Shown: positions 42,929-51,500, numbered from the stretch's first letter. The stretch: 64,000 bases of DNA from Planomonospora parontospora (GCA_014647935.1 BMQD01000004.1:268155-332154), one strand, 5' to 3'. Numbers and translations are program-made. The notes: a model not told the origin generated them from the sequence alone.

Positions 42929-43696
42929 TCATGACAGCCGCCGGGACGCCAGGATGCTGACCAGGTGCAGGACCATCTGCAGGGCGGCGACCGCCACGCA
43001 GGCCACCGCGAGCACCCGCGTCGCGGCCAGGCCGCCGCTCACCAGGTCCCAGACCGCGGCCACCACGACCAGCAGCGAGAGCTCGACCGCCTGCACGACG
43101 CGGTGGAACTTCAGCGCCGCCGCCGCCTTGCGCGCCAGGCCCAGGCCGCGCGACCGGAACTGCTCGGCCGAGGACTCCGTCGCCGCCACCAGACCCGAGC
43201 GGGCCCGCGCGACGTCGACCAGGTCGGTCTCCGCCTTGATCAGGATCGCGCCGAGCGCCGCGCCGAAGCCGGCCACGGTGTACCAGTCGGGGAGGGTCTC
43301 CGAGGCCCGGAAGCCCAACCCGATCAGCAGGGCCGCCTCGGCGAAGTAGTGGCCGACCCGGTCGAGGTAGACCCCGGTGATGGAGGTCCGCCGCGTCCAG
43401 CGGGCCAGCTCCCCGTCGGAGCAGTCGAGCAGCAGGTAGACCTGGACCAGCAGGGCCGCGCCCACCGCCGCCCCGAGACCGGGCAGCGCCAGGACGGCGC
43501 CCGCCGCCAGGCCGCACAGGATCATCAGCCAGGTGGTCTGGTTGGGCGTGATCGGCGTCTTGGCCAGCACCCAGGTGACGTAGATCGACAGTTTGCGCAT
43601 GTAGAGCACGCCGGCCCAGTGCTCGCCGCTGTTGCGCTCCATGGTCGAGTGCGGCTGGGCCACCGCGCGGAGCTCAGCGACCGACGGCCCGGACAT
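42929..43696 (-). CDS. CDP-alcohol phosphatidyltransferase family protein with altered last Asp
   Basis: 255 residues, about six helices. The family motif is present as DCSDGELAR (91-99), then eight residues, Gly108, and Asp112, but the fourth position, normally Asp, is His116 (LDRVGHYF). The first three aspartates would hold the divalent cations; the fourth is the proposed catalytic base. GGAGG sits 3 nt before the ATG. Its start overlaps by 23 nt the end of the G1P-dehydrogenase-like gene, so it is the third gene of a cassette with that gene and a nucleotidyltransferase. It probably joins a CDP-activated alcohol to a phospho-acceptor. Confidence 0.85.
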   Translation of the reverse strand: MSGPSVAELRAVAQPHSTMERNSGEHWAGVLYMRKLSIYVTWVLAKTPITPNQTTWLMILCGLAAGAVLALPGLGAAVGAALLVQVYLLLDCSDGELARWTRRTSITGVYLDRVGHYFAEAALLIGLGFRASETLPDWYTVAGFGAALGAILIKAETDLVDVARARSGLVAATESSAEQFRSRGLGLARKAAAALKFHRVVQAVELSLLVVVAAVWDLVSGGLAATRVLAVACVAVAALQMVLHLVSILASRRLS

Positions 43697-44732
43697 AGTC
43701 CTCCACCCGATCCCTGATCTCCGACTCCGACAGGCGCAGGTGCTCCAGGATCGTGTAGCGCCCGGGGCGGGTCGAGGGCGCCAGCTCGACCGCCGCCGTG
43801 AACTGCTCGGCGCTCAGCCCCACGTCGCCGGGGGTGACCGGGAGGCCGTGCCCGCGCAGGCAGTCGACGACCTGGGTCAGCCGCACGGGGTCCTCACGCA
43901 GGAAGAAGCAGAAGGCCGCTCCGATCCCGGCGAGTTCGCCGTGATTGGAGGTGCCGGGATAGAGCTGGTCCACGGCATGAAGGATCTCATGGTCTCCGCC
44001 GCTCGAGGGACGGGACGACCCGGCGACGACCATCGACATCCCGGACAGGATGAGCGACTCGGCCAGCACGGTCAGGAACGCGTCCGACTCGATCGAGTCG
44101 CGGCGGCCGATGACGGCCTCCGCCGAGGTGCGGGCCATCGAGCAGGCCAGGCCGTCGATCGGCTCGCCCCGCTCGGTGCTGCCCAGCTGCCAGTCCTCGA
44201 TCGCCGAGAGGTTGCTCACCACGTCGCCGACCCCGGAGCGGACCAGCGCCGGGGGCGCGTCGTGCACGAAGTCCAGGTCCACCATGATGGCCAGCGGCAT
44301 GGGCACGCCGAAGGAGCCCTTGCCGCTGTCGTGGGTGAGCGAGGCCACCGGCGAGCAGATCCCGTCGTGCGACAGGTTGGTGGCCACCGCCACCATCGGG
44401 ATGCCGGCCAGCGAGGCGGCGTACTTCGTCGCGTCGATCGTCTTGCCGCCGCCGATGCCGACGACGGCCTCGTAGGCGCCCTTGCGCAGGTCCGCGCCGA
44501 GCGTCACGGCGGCGTCGACGGAGCCGTCCGGCACCCGGAAGACCTGGGCCTCGCCCAGGGAGGGCGCGATCACCGAGGCGATCCTGTCCCCCTGGCCGGC
44601 GCCCACCGCCACCGCCACCCGCCCGGAGGTCGCCACCCGGCTGTCGGCCAGCAGCGAGCCGAGCTCCGCGATGGCGCCCCGCCGTACCTCCATGGTCAGC
44701 GGGGCGGGGAGCATCCTGGCTAGTATCGGCAC
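43674..44732 (-). CDS. sn-glycerol-1-phosphate dehydrogenase-like iron-containing alcohol dehydrogenase
   Basis: 352 residues. VVGIGGGKTIDATKYAA (90-106) is the NAD(P) loop, followed by NLSHDGICSPVASL. Asp170 (GVGD), His248 (SGGDHE) and His264 (NHGE) are in the positions of the metal ligands of glycerol-1-phosphate dehydrogenase (AraM/EgsA). That enzyme reduces dihydroxyacetone phosphate to G1P, the archaeal-type stereoisomer. The GTG start at 44732 has GGGAG 5 nt upstream and overlaps the nucleotidyltransferase end by 13 nt; ATG 44714 is the alternative. The substrate may be another keto-polyol phosphate. Confidence 0.83.
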   Translation of the reverse strand: MPILARMLPAPLTMEVRRGAIAELGSLLADSRVATSGRVAVAVGAGQGDRIASVIAPSLGEAQVFRVPDGSVDAAVTLGADLRKGAYEAVVGIGGGKTIDATKYAASLAGIPMVAVATNLSHDGICSPVASLTHDSGKGSFGVPMPLAIMVDLDFVHDAPPALVRSGVGDVVSNLSAIEDWQLGSTERGEPIDGLACSMARTSAEAVIGRRDSIESDAFLTVLAESLILSGMSMVVAGSSRPSSGGDHEILHAVDQLYPGTSNHGELAGIGAAFCFFLREDPVRLTQVVDCLRGHGLPVTPGDVGLSAEQFTAAVELAPSTRPGRYTILEHLRLSESEIRDRVEDYVRAVGR

Positions 44733-45454
44733 GCGATCTCCCGCGCCTTCGCCAGGTCGTCGTGGTTGTCGACCTCGACCCACGGGACGTCGCCGATGGG
44801 GGCGACCGCGATCTTCTCGCCGCGGGCGACCAGCTCCTGGTAGCCGTCCTCGTAGTACAGCTGCGGGTCGCGCTCGAAGGTGGCCTGCAGCGCGTCGGCC
44901 AGGCGCGCGCCGACGCCCGGGCGGATCAGGGTCGCGCCGATGTACTCTCCCGCCGCGGAGGCGGGGTCCATCAGCTTGGTGATCCGCTCCAGGTGGCCGT
45001 CGCCGTCGAGGACGACCTTCATCTCCTCGTCGGCCAGCTTCTTGACGTCGTCCACCGCGAGCAGGATGTCGCTCGTGGCCGGGGCCGACAGCAGCGTGTG
45101 CTCGACCGAGACCGGGTGCACGGTGTCGCCGTTGACCAGCAGCACGCCCTGATCGAAGTAGTCGCGCGCGCACCACAGGGAGTAGGCGTTGTTCCACTCC
45201 TCGGCCTTGTCGTTGTGCACGAGGGTGAGCTTCACACCGTGCCGCCGCTCCAGCTCGGCCTTGCGCTCGTGTACGGCCTGCGCCTGGTAGCCGACGATGA
45301 CCACGACGTCACGGAGGTCGGCGGCCGCGAGGTTCCGCAGCGAGATGTCCATGATCGTGGTGTCACCGTCGACCGGCACGAGCGCCTTGGGCAGCGTGTC
45401 GGTGTACGGCCGCAGGCGTCGTCCGGCCCCGGCGGCCAGCACCATTCCCAGCAA
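44720..45454 (-). CDS. Nucleotidyltransferase (phosphocholine/inositol-1-phosphate cytidylyltransferase-like)
   Basis: About 244 residues. GMVLAAGAGRRLRPYTDTLPKAL is the activated-sugar nucleotidyltransferase signature, LLVNGDTVH the metal site, and VPWVEVDNHDDLAKA the C-terminal hallmark of LicC/IPCT-type enzymes that charge small alcohol phosphates with CTP. I favour TTG 45454 as start because GAGGAG lies 6 nt upstream, though TTG 45472 and ATG 45445 are in frame. It is the first gene of a cassette with the G1P-dehydrogenase-like and CDP-alcohol phosphotransferase genes, which suggests it makes the CDP-alcohol. Confidence 0.83.
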   Translation of the reverse strand: MLGMVLAAGAGRRLRPYTDTLPKALVPVDGDTTIMDISLRNLAAADLRDVVVIVGYQAQAVHERKAELERRHGVKLTLVHNDKAEEWNNAYSLWCARDYFDQGVLLVNGDTVHPVSVEHTLLSAPATSDILLAVDDVKKLADEEMKVVLDGDGHLERITKLMDPASAAGEYIGATLIRPGVGARLADALQATFERDPQLYYEDGYQELVARGEKIAVAPIGDVPWVEVDNHDDLAKAREIACRY

Positions 45455-45544
45455 CGTGCACTCCTCATCCAAGTGAGACCCTCGGCGGGTTCTCCTGGCC
45501 CCAAAGGTTAGTTCCCTTTGACCCCTGATCGTGTAATCCGGGGT

Positions 45545-46207
45545 TCACCAGGCATTCTCCTCCCGGCGCCCGGCCTCCGCGGGGCCCGTTCCGGGGCGCG
45601 GGACCGCCGCCCAGTAGGTGAGGCTCTCCCAGCAGAACAACCCCCACAGGTAGAGCGAGAGGAGCACCAGGAACGGCGTCGCCTGGCCGATGAGCCCGCC
45701 CAGGGCGACCAGCAGCATCCGCCCGTCCCAGCCGAGGCCGGCCGCGGCCAGCCAGGGCGGTGGATGGGCGTCCTGGCGCACCCGGTTGACGACGTCGTAG
45801 TGGTGGAAGGCCACCGCGCCGAGCAGCGCGAAGACCAGCCACGGCGGCACGTCGTGCGCGAACCCCACCGAGGCGGTGAAGCCGTACTCGGTCAGCCGCA
45901 GGATCGGCGGGACCAGCCAGTCGAGCCGCCCGTCGTGCCGGTGGGAGCTGCCCGGCCCGGCCAGCAGCAGCACCACGACGGGGGCGAACACCGCCAGGTC
46001 GTCGCTTCCGGCCACGCCGATGCTCAGCAGCACGCCGGTCACGAACATCCCGACGAGCGCGGGCGGCAGCGGCGGGATCTGCCCGGACACCAGGGCCCCC
46101 ATCCCCCGGGACGGCACGCCGTCGTCGCGGTGGGTCGCCACGGTGCCGCGCGGCGGGGCCGCGCGCGGAAGCGGTCCCGGAGCGGGGCTCGCGGGGGAGG
46201 CGTTCAT
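45545..46207 (-). CDS. DUF5941 family membrane protein
   Basis: 220 residues with a Pro-rich cytoplasmic head (1-40) and about five hydrophobic helices. FHHYDVVNRVRQDAHPPPW and LGWDGRMLLVAL are family-like conserved polar segments between helices and could form a phosphate or metal site; the HHYD/R pattern recalls, but does not match, CDP-alcohol transferases. Function unknown. Its ATG overlaps by 4 nt the stop of the fusion gene upstream, so it is co-translated with a CDP-alcohol phosphotransferase and probably acts in the same pathway. Confidence 0.78.
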   Translation of the reverse strand: MNASPASPAPGPLPRAAPPRGTVATHRDDGVPSRGMGALVSGQIPPLPPALVGMFVTGVLLSIGVAGSDDLAVFAPVVVLLLAGPGSSHRHDGRLDWLVPPILRLTEYGFTASVGFAHDVPPWLVFALLGAVAFHHYDVVNRVRQDAHPPPWLAAAGLGWDGRMLLVALGGLIGQATPFLVLLSLYLWGLFCWESLTYWAAVPRPGTGPAEAGRREENAW

Positions 46208-47931
46208 CGCGCCATCGACCTGCCCATCCGGCCTCCGAGCATGTAGAGGGTGGCCAGGCCGCCCCAGGCGAGCAGGGACAGGAAGGTCACCCGGGCGTCG
46301 AACACCGCCGCGGTCACCGCGATCAGTGCCATGCGCTCCCCGATCGGGAGGACGATCGCCCTCTTGAGCCAGCGGGCGAAGGCGTCCCGCTCCAGGCGGC
46401 GCGAGAGCCCGGCGACGCCGCCCGCGTCCCGTCCGGCGTCCGGCCGTCCGGCGCCCCGTCCCGTGTCGGCGTCCTCGTCCCCGGGCGCACCGGAGGGCGG
46501 GCCCGGGGCCGGGGCCTGCGCGGGGACCAGCGGCGGTCCCGTCCCGGCGCGGACTCCCGGCAGGGCCCGGCCGGCGGCCGTGCGGGCCGCCGCGTCGGCG
46601 CGGGCGCCCGAGTAGGCGGAGTCGACCATGTGCCGGAGCACCTGCAGGATCAGCGCGGCCACGGCGAGCGTCCAGATGTCGCGCACCGCGGCGGCCCGGG
46701 CGGCCCCGCCGGCGGCCACCGTACCCGCCACCGTACCCGCTGCCGCGCCCTCCACCGTGCCGCCCAATGTGCCTCCCACTGTGCTCACTGCCGTGCCCGC
46801 GGCGTATCCGGCGGCGAGACCCGCGTAGACGGCGTACTCCTTGACCCGGTCGAAGGTGGCGTCCAGCCACGAGCCGAGCGGGGAGAACGCGCGGGTGTAG
46901 CGCGCCAGCTGGCCGTCCACGCAGTCGAGCACGAACGACAGGTAGAGCAGGACCGCCCCGGCGACCCGCGCCTCGCGCGTCCCCGCCGAGAACCAGACGG
47001 CCGAGAGCGCGGCCAGGCCGACGGAGAACCCGGTGACCGCGTTCGGCGTCAGCCGCAGCCCGGCGGCCAGCCGGACCAGGTGCGGCGACCAGGAGCTCAC
47101 GAAGTAGGTGGTGAAGAAGCCGTCGTCGCCCTTGACCGCCGCCTCCAGGCGGGCGCGGTCCTCGTCCACCTCGGTCAGGCGCCGCACGGCGGCCTCGGCC
47201 GCGATCCTGCCGGCCACCCGGTCGCAGTGGAGCCGTCCCGGCCCGGCCGCACGCACGGCGACGCCCGAACGGACCAGACCGGCCAGGAGCAGCTCGCCCG
47301 CCCCCGCGCCGCCGGGCCCGGACCCGCCGGGACCCCCGGGTCCCTCGGCCTCGGCCCGCGCGGCCAGCTCCTCCGCGACCTCGGCGAGGCTCGCCAGATC
47401 GCCGTCGCCCACCTGGAGCACCCCGCGGAAGGTGCCGTTGGCCCCGGCGACGCGCCGCCCGGGGAGGCCCGCGGCCACCACCCGGCCGTCCTCGACCCGG
47501 ACGGGCGGGTGCAGCGGGCCGTCGCCGTCCTCCTCCACCGCCACCACCGCCCCGGTGCCGCGCGCGGGATGGTCCAGCAGCACGGCCAGCGACTCGGTGT
47601 GGGCCACCAGGTCACCCGCCAGCACGGCCACCGGCCCCGTGGCCTCACGCGCCACCCGGGCGATGCGGCGCAGGTCGTCGGCGAGCCCCGCCGAACCGTG
47701 CGACCCGATCAGGTGGGTGCCGTCGGAGGCGCGGATGACGGCGCCGGACCGGCCTACCACGTGCACCTCCCGGACCGGGAGCGTGCCGAGCTGGGCGGTC
47801 AGCCGGTCGACCAGGGTGCCGTCGCCGCAGCGCAGCGATGCCGCCGCGGTGGTGGCCAGGATGACGGCGGTCGTCGGGGAGGTGCCGGAGGGGGGTGGCG
47901 GAGACGGGGGGACAGGGGTGGAGTCGCGCAA
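46204..47931 (-). CDS. Fusion of a degenerate nucleotidyltransferase domain and a CDP-alcohol phosphotransferase
   Basis: About 575 residues. Residues 15-260 resemble a GT-A nucleotidyltransferase (VAVLAGDLVAHTESLAVLL, GLPGRRVAGANGTFRG), but the GGxGxR...PK loop is missing (AVILATTAAASLRCGDG), so catalysis is doubtful. Residues 290-575 are membrane-spanning with an intact CDP-alcohol phosphotransferase motif: DCVDGQLAR (336-344), Gly353, Asp357 and Asp361. The layout resembles bifunctional inositol-phosphate cytidylyltransferase/di-inositol-phosphate synthases. A Gly/Ala/Thr-rich segment and a Pro-rich loop interrupt the helices. TTG 47931 has AAGGAG 6 nt upstream. Coupled to DUF5941. Confidence 0.82.
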   Translation of the reverse strand: MRDSTPVPPSPPPPSGTSPTTAVILATTAAASLRCGDGTLVDRLTAQLGTLPVREVHVVGRSGAVIRASDGTHLIGSHGSAGLADDLRRIARVAREATGPVAVLAGDLVAHTESLAVLLDHPARGTGAVVAVEEDGDGPLHPPVRVEDGRVVAAGLPGRRVAGANGTFRGVLQVGDGDLASLAEVAEELAARAEAEGPGGPGGSGPGGAGAGELLLAGLVRSGVAVRAAGPGRLHCDRVAGRIAAEAAVRRLTEVDEDRARLEAAVKGDDGFFTTYFVSSWSPHLVRLAAGLRLTPNAVTGFSVGLAALSAVWFSAGTREARVAGAVLLYLSFVLDCVDGQLARYTRAFSPLGSWLDATFDRVKEYAVYAGLAAGYAAGTAVSTVGGTLGGTVEGAAAGTVAGTVAAGGAARAAAVRDIWTLAVAALILQVLRHMVDSAYSGARADAAARTAAGRALPGVRAGTGPPLVPAQAPAPGPPSGAPGDEDADTGRGAGRPDAGRDAGGVAGLSRRLERDAFARWLKRAIVLPIGERMALIAVTAAVFDARVTFLSLLAWGGLATLYMLGGRMGRSMAR

Positions 47932-48080
47932 GCCGGGCTCCTTCGCATCCGACGGGGTCACCGTGCGAATCGGGGAGAGCGCACCCAGCGTAGCGAGATC
48001 CTGACGGGATATCACGGGAGCGCGACCGGCGCGCCCAACCGCTAACCTCGCTCTACGCGCATCATCGGAGGATTGCCGCC

Positions 48081-48830
48081 TTGACCGTTCCTGAACCACG
48101 CCGCCCGGCCGTCGCAGTCGTCCTCGCGGGCGGGGTCGGCCAGCGGGTCGGCCGGGGCACCCCCAAGCAGCTCATCGAGATCGCCGGGCGGACGATCATC
48201 GAGCACGCGATCGCCGTGTTCGACGCCGCTCCGGAGATCGACGAGGTCCTCGTGCTGATGACCCCCGGCTTCACCGCGGAGGTGGAGCGGCTGGTCGCCC
48301 GCAACGGCTTCGGGAAGGTCGGCCGGGTGCTGGAGGGCGGCGCGAGCCGTACCGGGACCACCTGGCGGGCGCTGGAGGCGCTGGGCGACCGGGACTGCGA
48401 CGTGCTCCTGCACGACGCCGCGCGCCCGCTGCTGGAGCCGCGCATCATCACCGCGTGCGCGGAGGCCCTGCGGGTCCATCCGGCCGTGGAGGTGGCCGTC
48501 CCGAGCTCCGACACGATCGTGGTGACCGCGCCCGGGCCGTACGGCGAGACCGTCGGCGACGTCCCGGACCGGTCGCGGCTGTGGCGGGCCCAGACCCCGC
48601 AGTGCTTCCGGCTGCCGGTGATCCGCGAGGCCTACGAGCGGGCGCTGGCCGACCCCGGCTTCGCGGACCGGCCGGCCACCGACGACTGCGGCGTGCTGCT
48701 GCGCTACCTGCCGGACGTGCCGATCCACATCGTGCCCGGCAGCGAGCTCAACATGAAGGTCACCCATCCCGTGGATGTGCTCGTCGCCGAGACGCTCCTG
48801 CGCTTCGCCGCGGGGACCCCGGGCTCTTGA
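48081..48830 (+). CDS. IspD/TarI-family cytidylyltransferase
   Basis: 249 residues starting at TTG with GGAGG 9 nt upstream. AVVLAGGVGQRVGRGTPKQL (12-31) is the CTP-binding loop, LHDAARPLL and the C-terminal DVPDRSRLWRAQTPQCFRLP and LNMKVTHPVDVLVAE are shared by IspD (methylerythritol-phosphate) and TarI (ribitol-5-phosphate) cytidylyltransferases. Because no IspF lies nearby and the gene diverges from the CDP-alcohol phosphotransferase fusion by about 150 nt, I favour a polyol-phosphate (TarI-type) role in the cell-wall polymer; an isoprenoid role is the alternative. Confidence 0.82.
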   Translation: MTVPEPRRPAVAVVLAGGVGQRVGRGTPKQLIEIAGRTIIEHAIAVFDAAPEIDEVLVLMTPGFTAEVERLVARNGFGKVGRVLEGGASRTGTTWRALEALGDRDCDVLLHDAARPLLEPRIITACAEALRVHPAVEVAVPSSDTIVVTAPGPYGETVGDVPDRSRLWRAQTPQCFRLPVIREAYERALADPGFADRPATDDCGVLLRYLPDVPIHIVPGSELNMKVTHPVDVLVAETLLRFAAGTPGS

Positions 48831-48852
48831 GGCCCGGGGCCCGGACCGCGGA

Positions 48853-49887
48853 TCAGCGCTCCGGCCTGGCCAGGCTCGCCGGGCTCGTCAGGAAGCCCCA
48901 GCCCCACGAGACGTGCATGGTGGCGTAGACGAGCGGGAGCCGCAGGAGCGCGCCCGGCGGCAGGCCGCTTCCGGTCACCGCCGAACCGGCCACGATCGCC
49001 GCGACGTAGCCGCCGGGGATCAGCAGGCCCGGCCAGAAGAACGGCGAGACCAGCAGGCCGGCCAGCATGGCCAGCACCGCCATCGGGGGCGCCAGGTAGC
49101 GCAGGTTGATCGTGCCCTCGTGGGTGCGGGCGACCACGCGCCGCCAGCGGCCGTAGTGGAAGTACTGCTTGGCGAGGGCCCTGATGTCCGGCCGCGGCCG
49201 GTAGGAGACGCGCATCCGGGGCTGGAACCAGACCAGGCCGCCGGTGGAGCGGATGCGGTGGTTCATCTCCCAGTCCTGGGCGCGCTGGAAGTGCTCGTCG
49301 TAGCCGCCCACCCGGTCCAGCGCCTCGCGCCGGAACACGCCCAGGTAGACCGTGTCGGCCGGGCCCGCGGTGCCGCCGGTGTGGAACCGGGCGCCGCCCA
49401 CGCCGATCTTGGAGGTCATGGCCCGGGCCACGGCCTGCTCGAAGGGGGTGATCCCCTCGGCGGCCATCACGCCGCCCACGTTGTCGGCGCCGGTCTCCTC
49501 CAGCGTCTCCACCGCGACCTGGAGGTAGTCCTCCGGGAGCATGGCGTGGCCGTCCACCCGGGCGATGATCCCGTTCCTGGACGCGGCGATGGCGGCGTTG
49601 AGGGCGTTGGGGGTGCGTCCGGTCGGGTTCGGGACCACGGTCACCCGGGGGTCCTCGGCCGCGATCGCGTCGGCGACCTCCTGGGTCCGGTCCCGGGACG
49701 GGCCGATCGCCAGGACGACCTCGATGGGTCCTCCGTACTTCTGCGAGAGGACCTGGTTCACCGCCTCCCGTAGGTGGCGCTCCTCGTTGAGCACCGGGAT
49801 GACGACGGAGACGGGGGGCCAGACGCGTGTCTCGGGAGACGACGCCGGCGCGGGCGAGTCGGGGAACTGCTTCATGGCGTCGCTCAC
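48853..49887 (-). CDS. Glycosyltransferase family 2 protein (ExoA-like)
   Basis: 344 residues. SVVIPVLNEERHLREAV, RTPNALNAAIAASRNGIIARVDGHAML (the DxD-type site RVDGH) and RAQDWEMNHRIRSTGG (catalytic ED loop) match succinoglycan-type GT2 enzymes. Two C-terminal helices (PPMAVLAMLAGLLVSPFFW and nearby) anchor it. It is convergent with the cytidylyltransferase gene, only 22 nt away, and diverges from the second LCP gene across 52 nt. Sugar specificity unknown. Confidence 0.88.
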   Translation of the reverse strand: MSDAMKQFPDSPAPASSPETRVWPPVSVVIPVLNEERHLREAVNQVLSQKYGGPIEVVLAIGPSRDRTQEVADAIAAEDPRVTVVPNPTGRTPNALNAAIAASRNGIIARVDGHAMLPEDYLQVAVETLEETGADNVGGVMAAEGITPFEQAVARAMTSKIGVGGARFHTGGTAGPADTVYLGVFRREALDRVGGYDEHFQRAQDWEMNHRIRSTGGLVWFQPRMRVSYRPRPDIRALAKQYFHYGRWRRVVARTHEGTINLRYLAPPMAVLAMLAGLLVSPFFWPGLLIPGGYVAAIVAGSAVTGSGLPPGALLRLPLVYATMHVSWGWGFLTSPASLARPER

Positions 49888-49939
49888 GCTACTGTACGAA
49901 CGGGTACCTCATCGACCCAGTCGGAGCTTAGGGGGGCTG

Positions 49940-51442
49940 ATGCGCGACCCGGAGGACGAGGACTCGGGTGTGCACGTGGGCGGCGACGCCTACGGAGGCG
50001 TCCGGGTGGCTCCGAGGCGCGACCGCAGGTCCGCCAGGGGCGCTCGCTCCCGGCGGCGCAACCTGGTCGCGGCCGGGGCGCTCTCGCTCCTGGTCCTCGC
50101 CGGCTCCGGGGCCGCCTGGGCGCTGACGGACTTCACCACGAGGAAGATCACCCCGGTCGACGCGGGCGTCCCGGGGGCGCGCTCCACCGGCGCGATGAAC
50201 ATCCTGCTCGTCGGCGTGGACCGGCGCGACGACCTCACCCGCAAGCAGCAGAACCAGCTCAAGCTGGGCCGCGAGTCCGGGCAGCGGACCGACACCATGA
50301 TGGTGATCCACCTTTCGGAGGACCACCGCAGGGTCACCGTGGTCAGCCTCCCCCGCGACACCTGGACGACGGTCCCCGGCAAGGGCGAGCACAAGATCAA
50401 CGCCGCCTACCAGCTCGGCGGCCCCAAGCTCGCCGTGCGCACGGTGCAGAACGCCACCGGCCTGACGATCCACCACTACGTCGAGGTCAACGTGCTCGGC
50501 TTCATCAACGTGGTCGACGCGCTCGGCGGCGTCTCGGTGTGCACCCCGGTCGCGATCAACGACCCGAAGACCGCCCTCGCGCTCCAGCCGGGCACCTACG
50601 AGCTCGACGGGGTCAAGGCCCTCGCCTACGCCCGCACCCGGGCCACCGCCCGCTCCGACCTCGACCGCATCGACCGCCAGCAGCAGGTCATCTCCGCCCT
50701 GCTGAACCAGGCGCTGAGCAGCGACACGCTGACCAACCCCGCCAGGCTCGCCGGCTTCCTCGACACCGCGCTCTCCACGATCCGCGTCGACGACGCCCTG
50801 CGCCAGGACCTGCTCGGCCTGGCCGAGCAGCTCAAGGACGTCTCCACCGACGACGTCGCCTTCGCCACCGTGCCCATCGCCGACGTGGACCACAAGACCC
50901 CGACCGGCGAGTCCGCCGTGCTCTGGGACACCGCCGCCGCCCGTGCGCTCTTCCGCCGGATCGCCGCCGACGAGCCGCTCACCGAGCCGTCCGGGCCCGC
51001 CAAGGCGGCGACGCCGAAGCCCACCCCGGCCGCCACCCCCTCGGCCGGCGCGCTGACCGTGCCGCCCTCGCGGATCTCCCTCAAGGTGCTCAACGGCACG
51101 ACGGTCACCGGTCTGGGCGGGCGGGCCAGGGACGCCCTCCTCAAGGCCGGCTTCCTCGTCCCCCAGGCCGCCGGGAACACCCAGCGCAGGGACCACGACG
51201 CCCCGGTCGTCCGGTACGGCCCCGGCCGCGAGGACTCGGCCCGGACCGTGGCCGCCGCCCTCCCCGGCGCGGAGCTGCGCCTCGTCGAGGAGCTCGGCGA
51301 CGGGATCGAGGTCATCGTCGGCCGGAAGTACTCAGGCGTCCGGGAGGTCGCCGTCACCGAGGCCCCGACCGCCCCGGCCAGCGCCGCCCCCACCGCCTCG
51401 CCCACCGCCAGGACCGCGACGCAGAACATCTGCAAAAAGTGA
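49940..51442 (+). CDS. Second LytR-CpsA-Psr (LCP) family protein
   Basis: 500 residues. One helix (about 42-63) precedes the LCP domain: MNILLVGVDRR (86-96), RTDT (116-119), SLPRDT (136-141) and the later YARTRATARSDLDRIDRQQ. A LytR_C domain begins at ISLKVLNG (about 378) and a Thr/Ala/Pro-rich tail ends in NICKK. ATG 49940 follows GGGGGG closely. It should ligate a lipid-linked glycopolymer to peptidoglycan. Together with the LCP at 36143 it brackets most of the polysaccharide genes, so the two may attach different polymers. Confidence 0.92.
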   Translation: MRDPEDEDSGVHVGGDAYGGVRVAPRRDRRSARGARSRRRNLVAAGALSLLVLAGSGAAWALTDFTTRKITPVDAGVPGARSTGAMNILLVGVDRRDDLTRKQQNQLKLGRESGQRTDTMMVIHLSEDHRRVTVVSLPRDTWTTVPGKGEHKINAAYQLGGPKLAVRTVQNATGLTIHHYVEVNVLGFINVVDALGGVSVCTPVAINDPKTALALQPGTYELDGVKALAYARTRATARSDLDRIDRQQQVISALLNQALSSDTLTNPARLAGFLDTALSTIRVDDALRQDLLGLAEQLKDVSTDDVAFATVPIADVDHKTPTGESAVLWDTAAARALFRRIAADEPLTEPSGPAKAATPKPTPAATPSAGALTVPPSRISLKVLNGTTVTGLGGRARDALLKAGFLVPQAAGNTQRRDHDAPVVRYGPGREDSARTVAAALPGAELRLVEELGDGIEVIVGRKYSGVREVAVTEAPTAPASAAPTASPTARTATQNICKK

Positions 51443-51500
51443 CATACGACGCATAGCAGCCCTGATCTCGGGCAGTGGGAACCCGGCGGAGGTGATGATC

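Noticed and set aside
48081-48830. Calling this gene ispD outright
   Set aside because: IspD and TarI share the visible motifs; the isoprenoid gene usually has ispF nearby, which is absent here, so specificity is left open.
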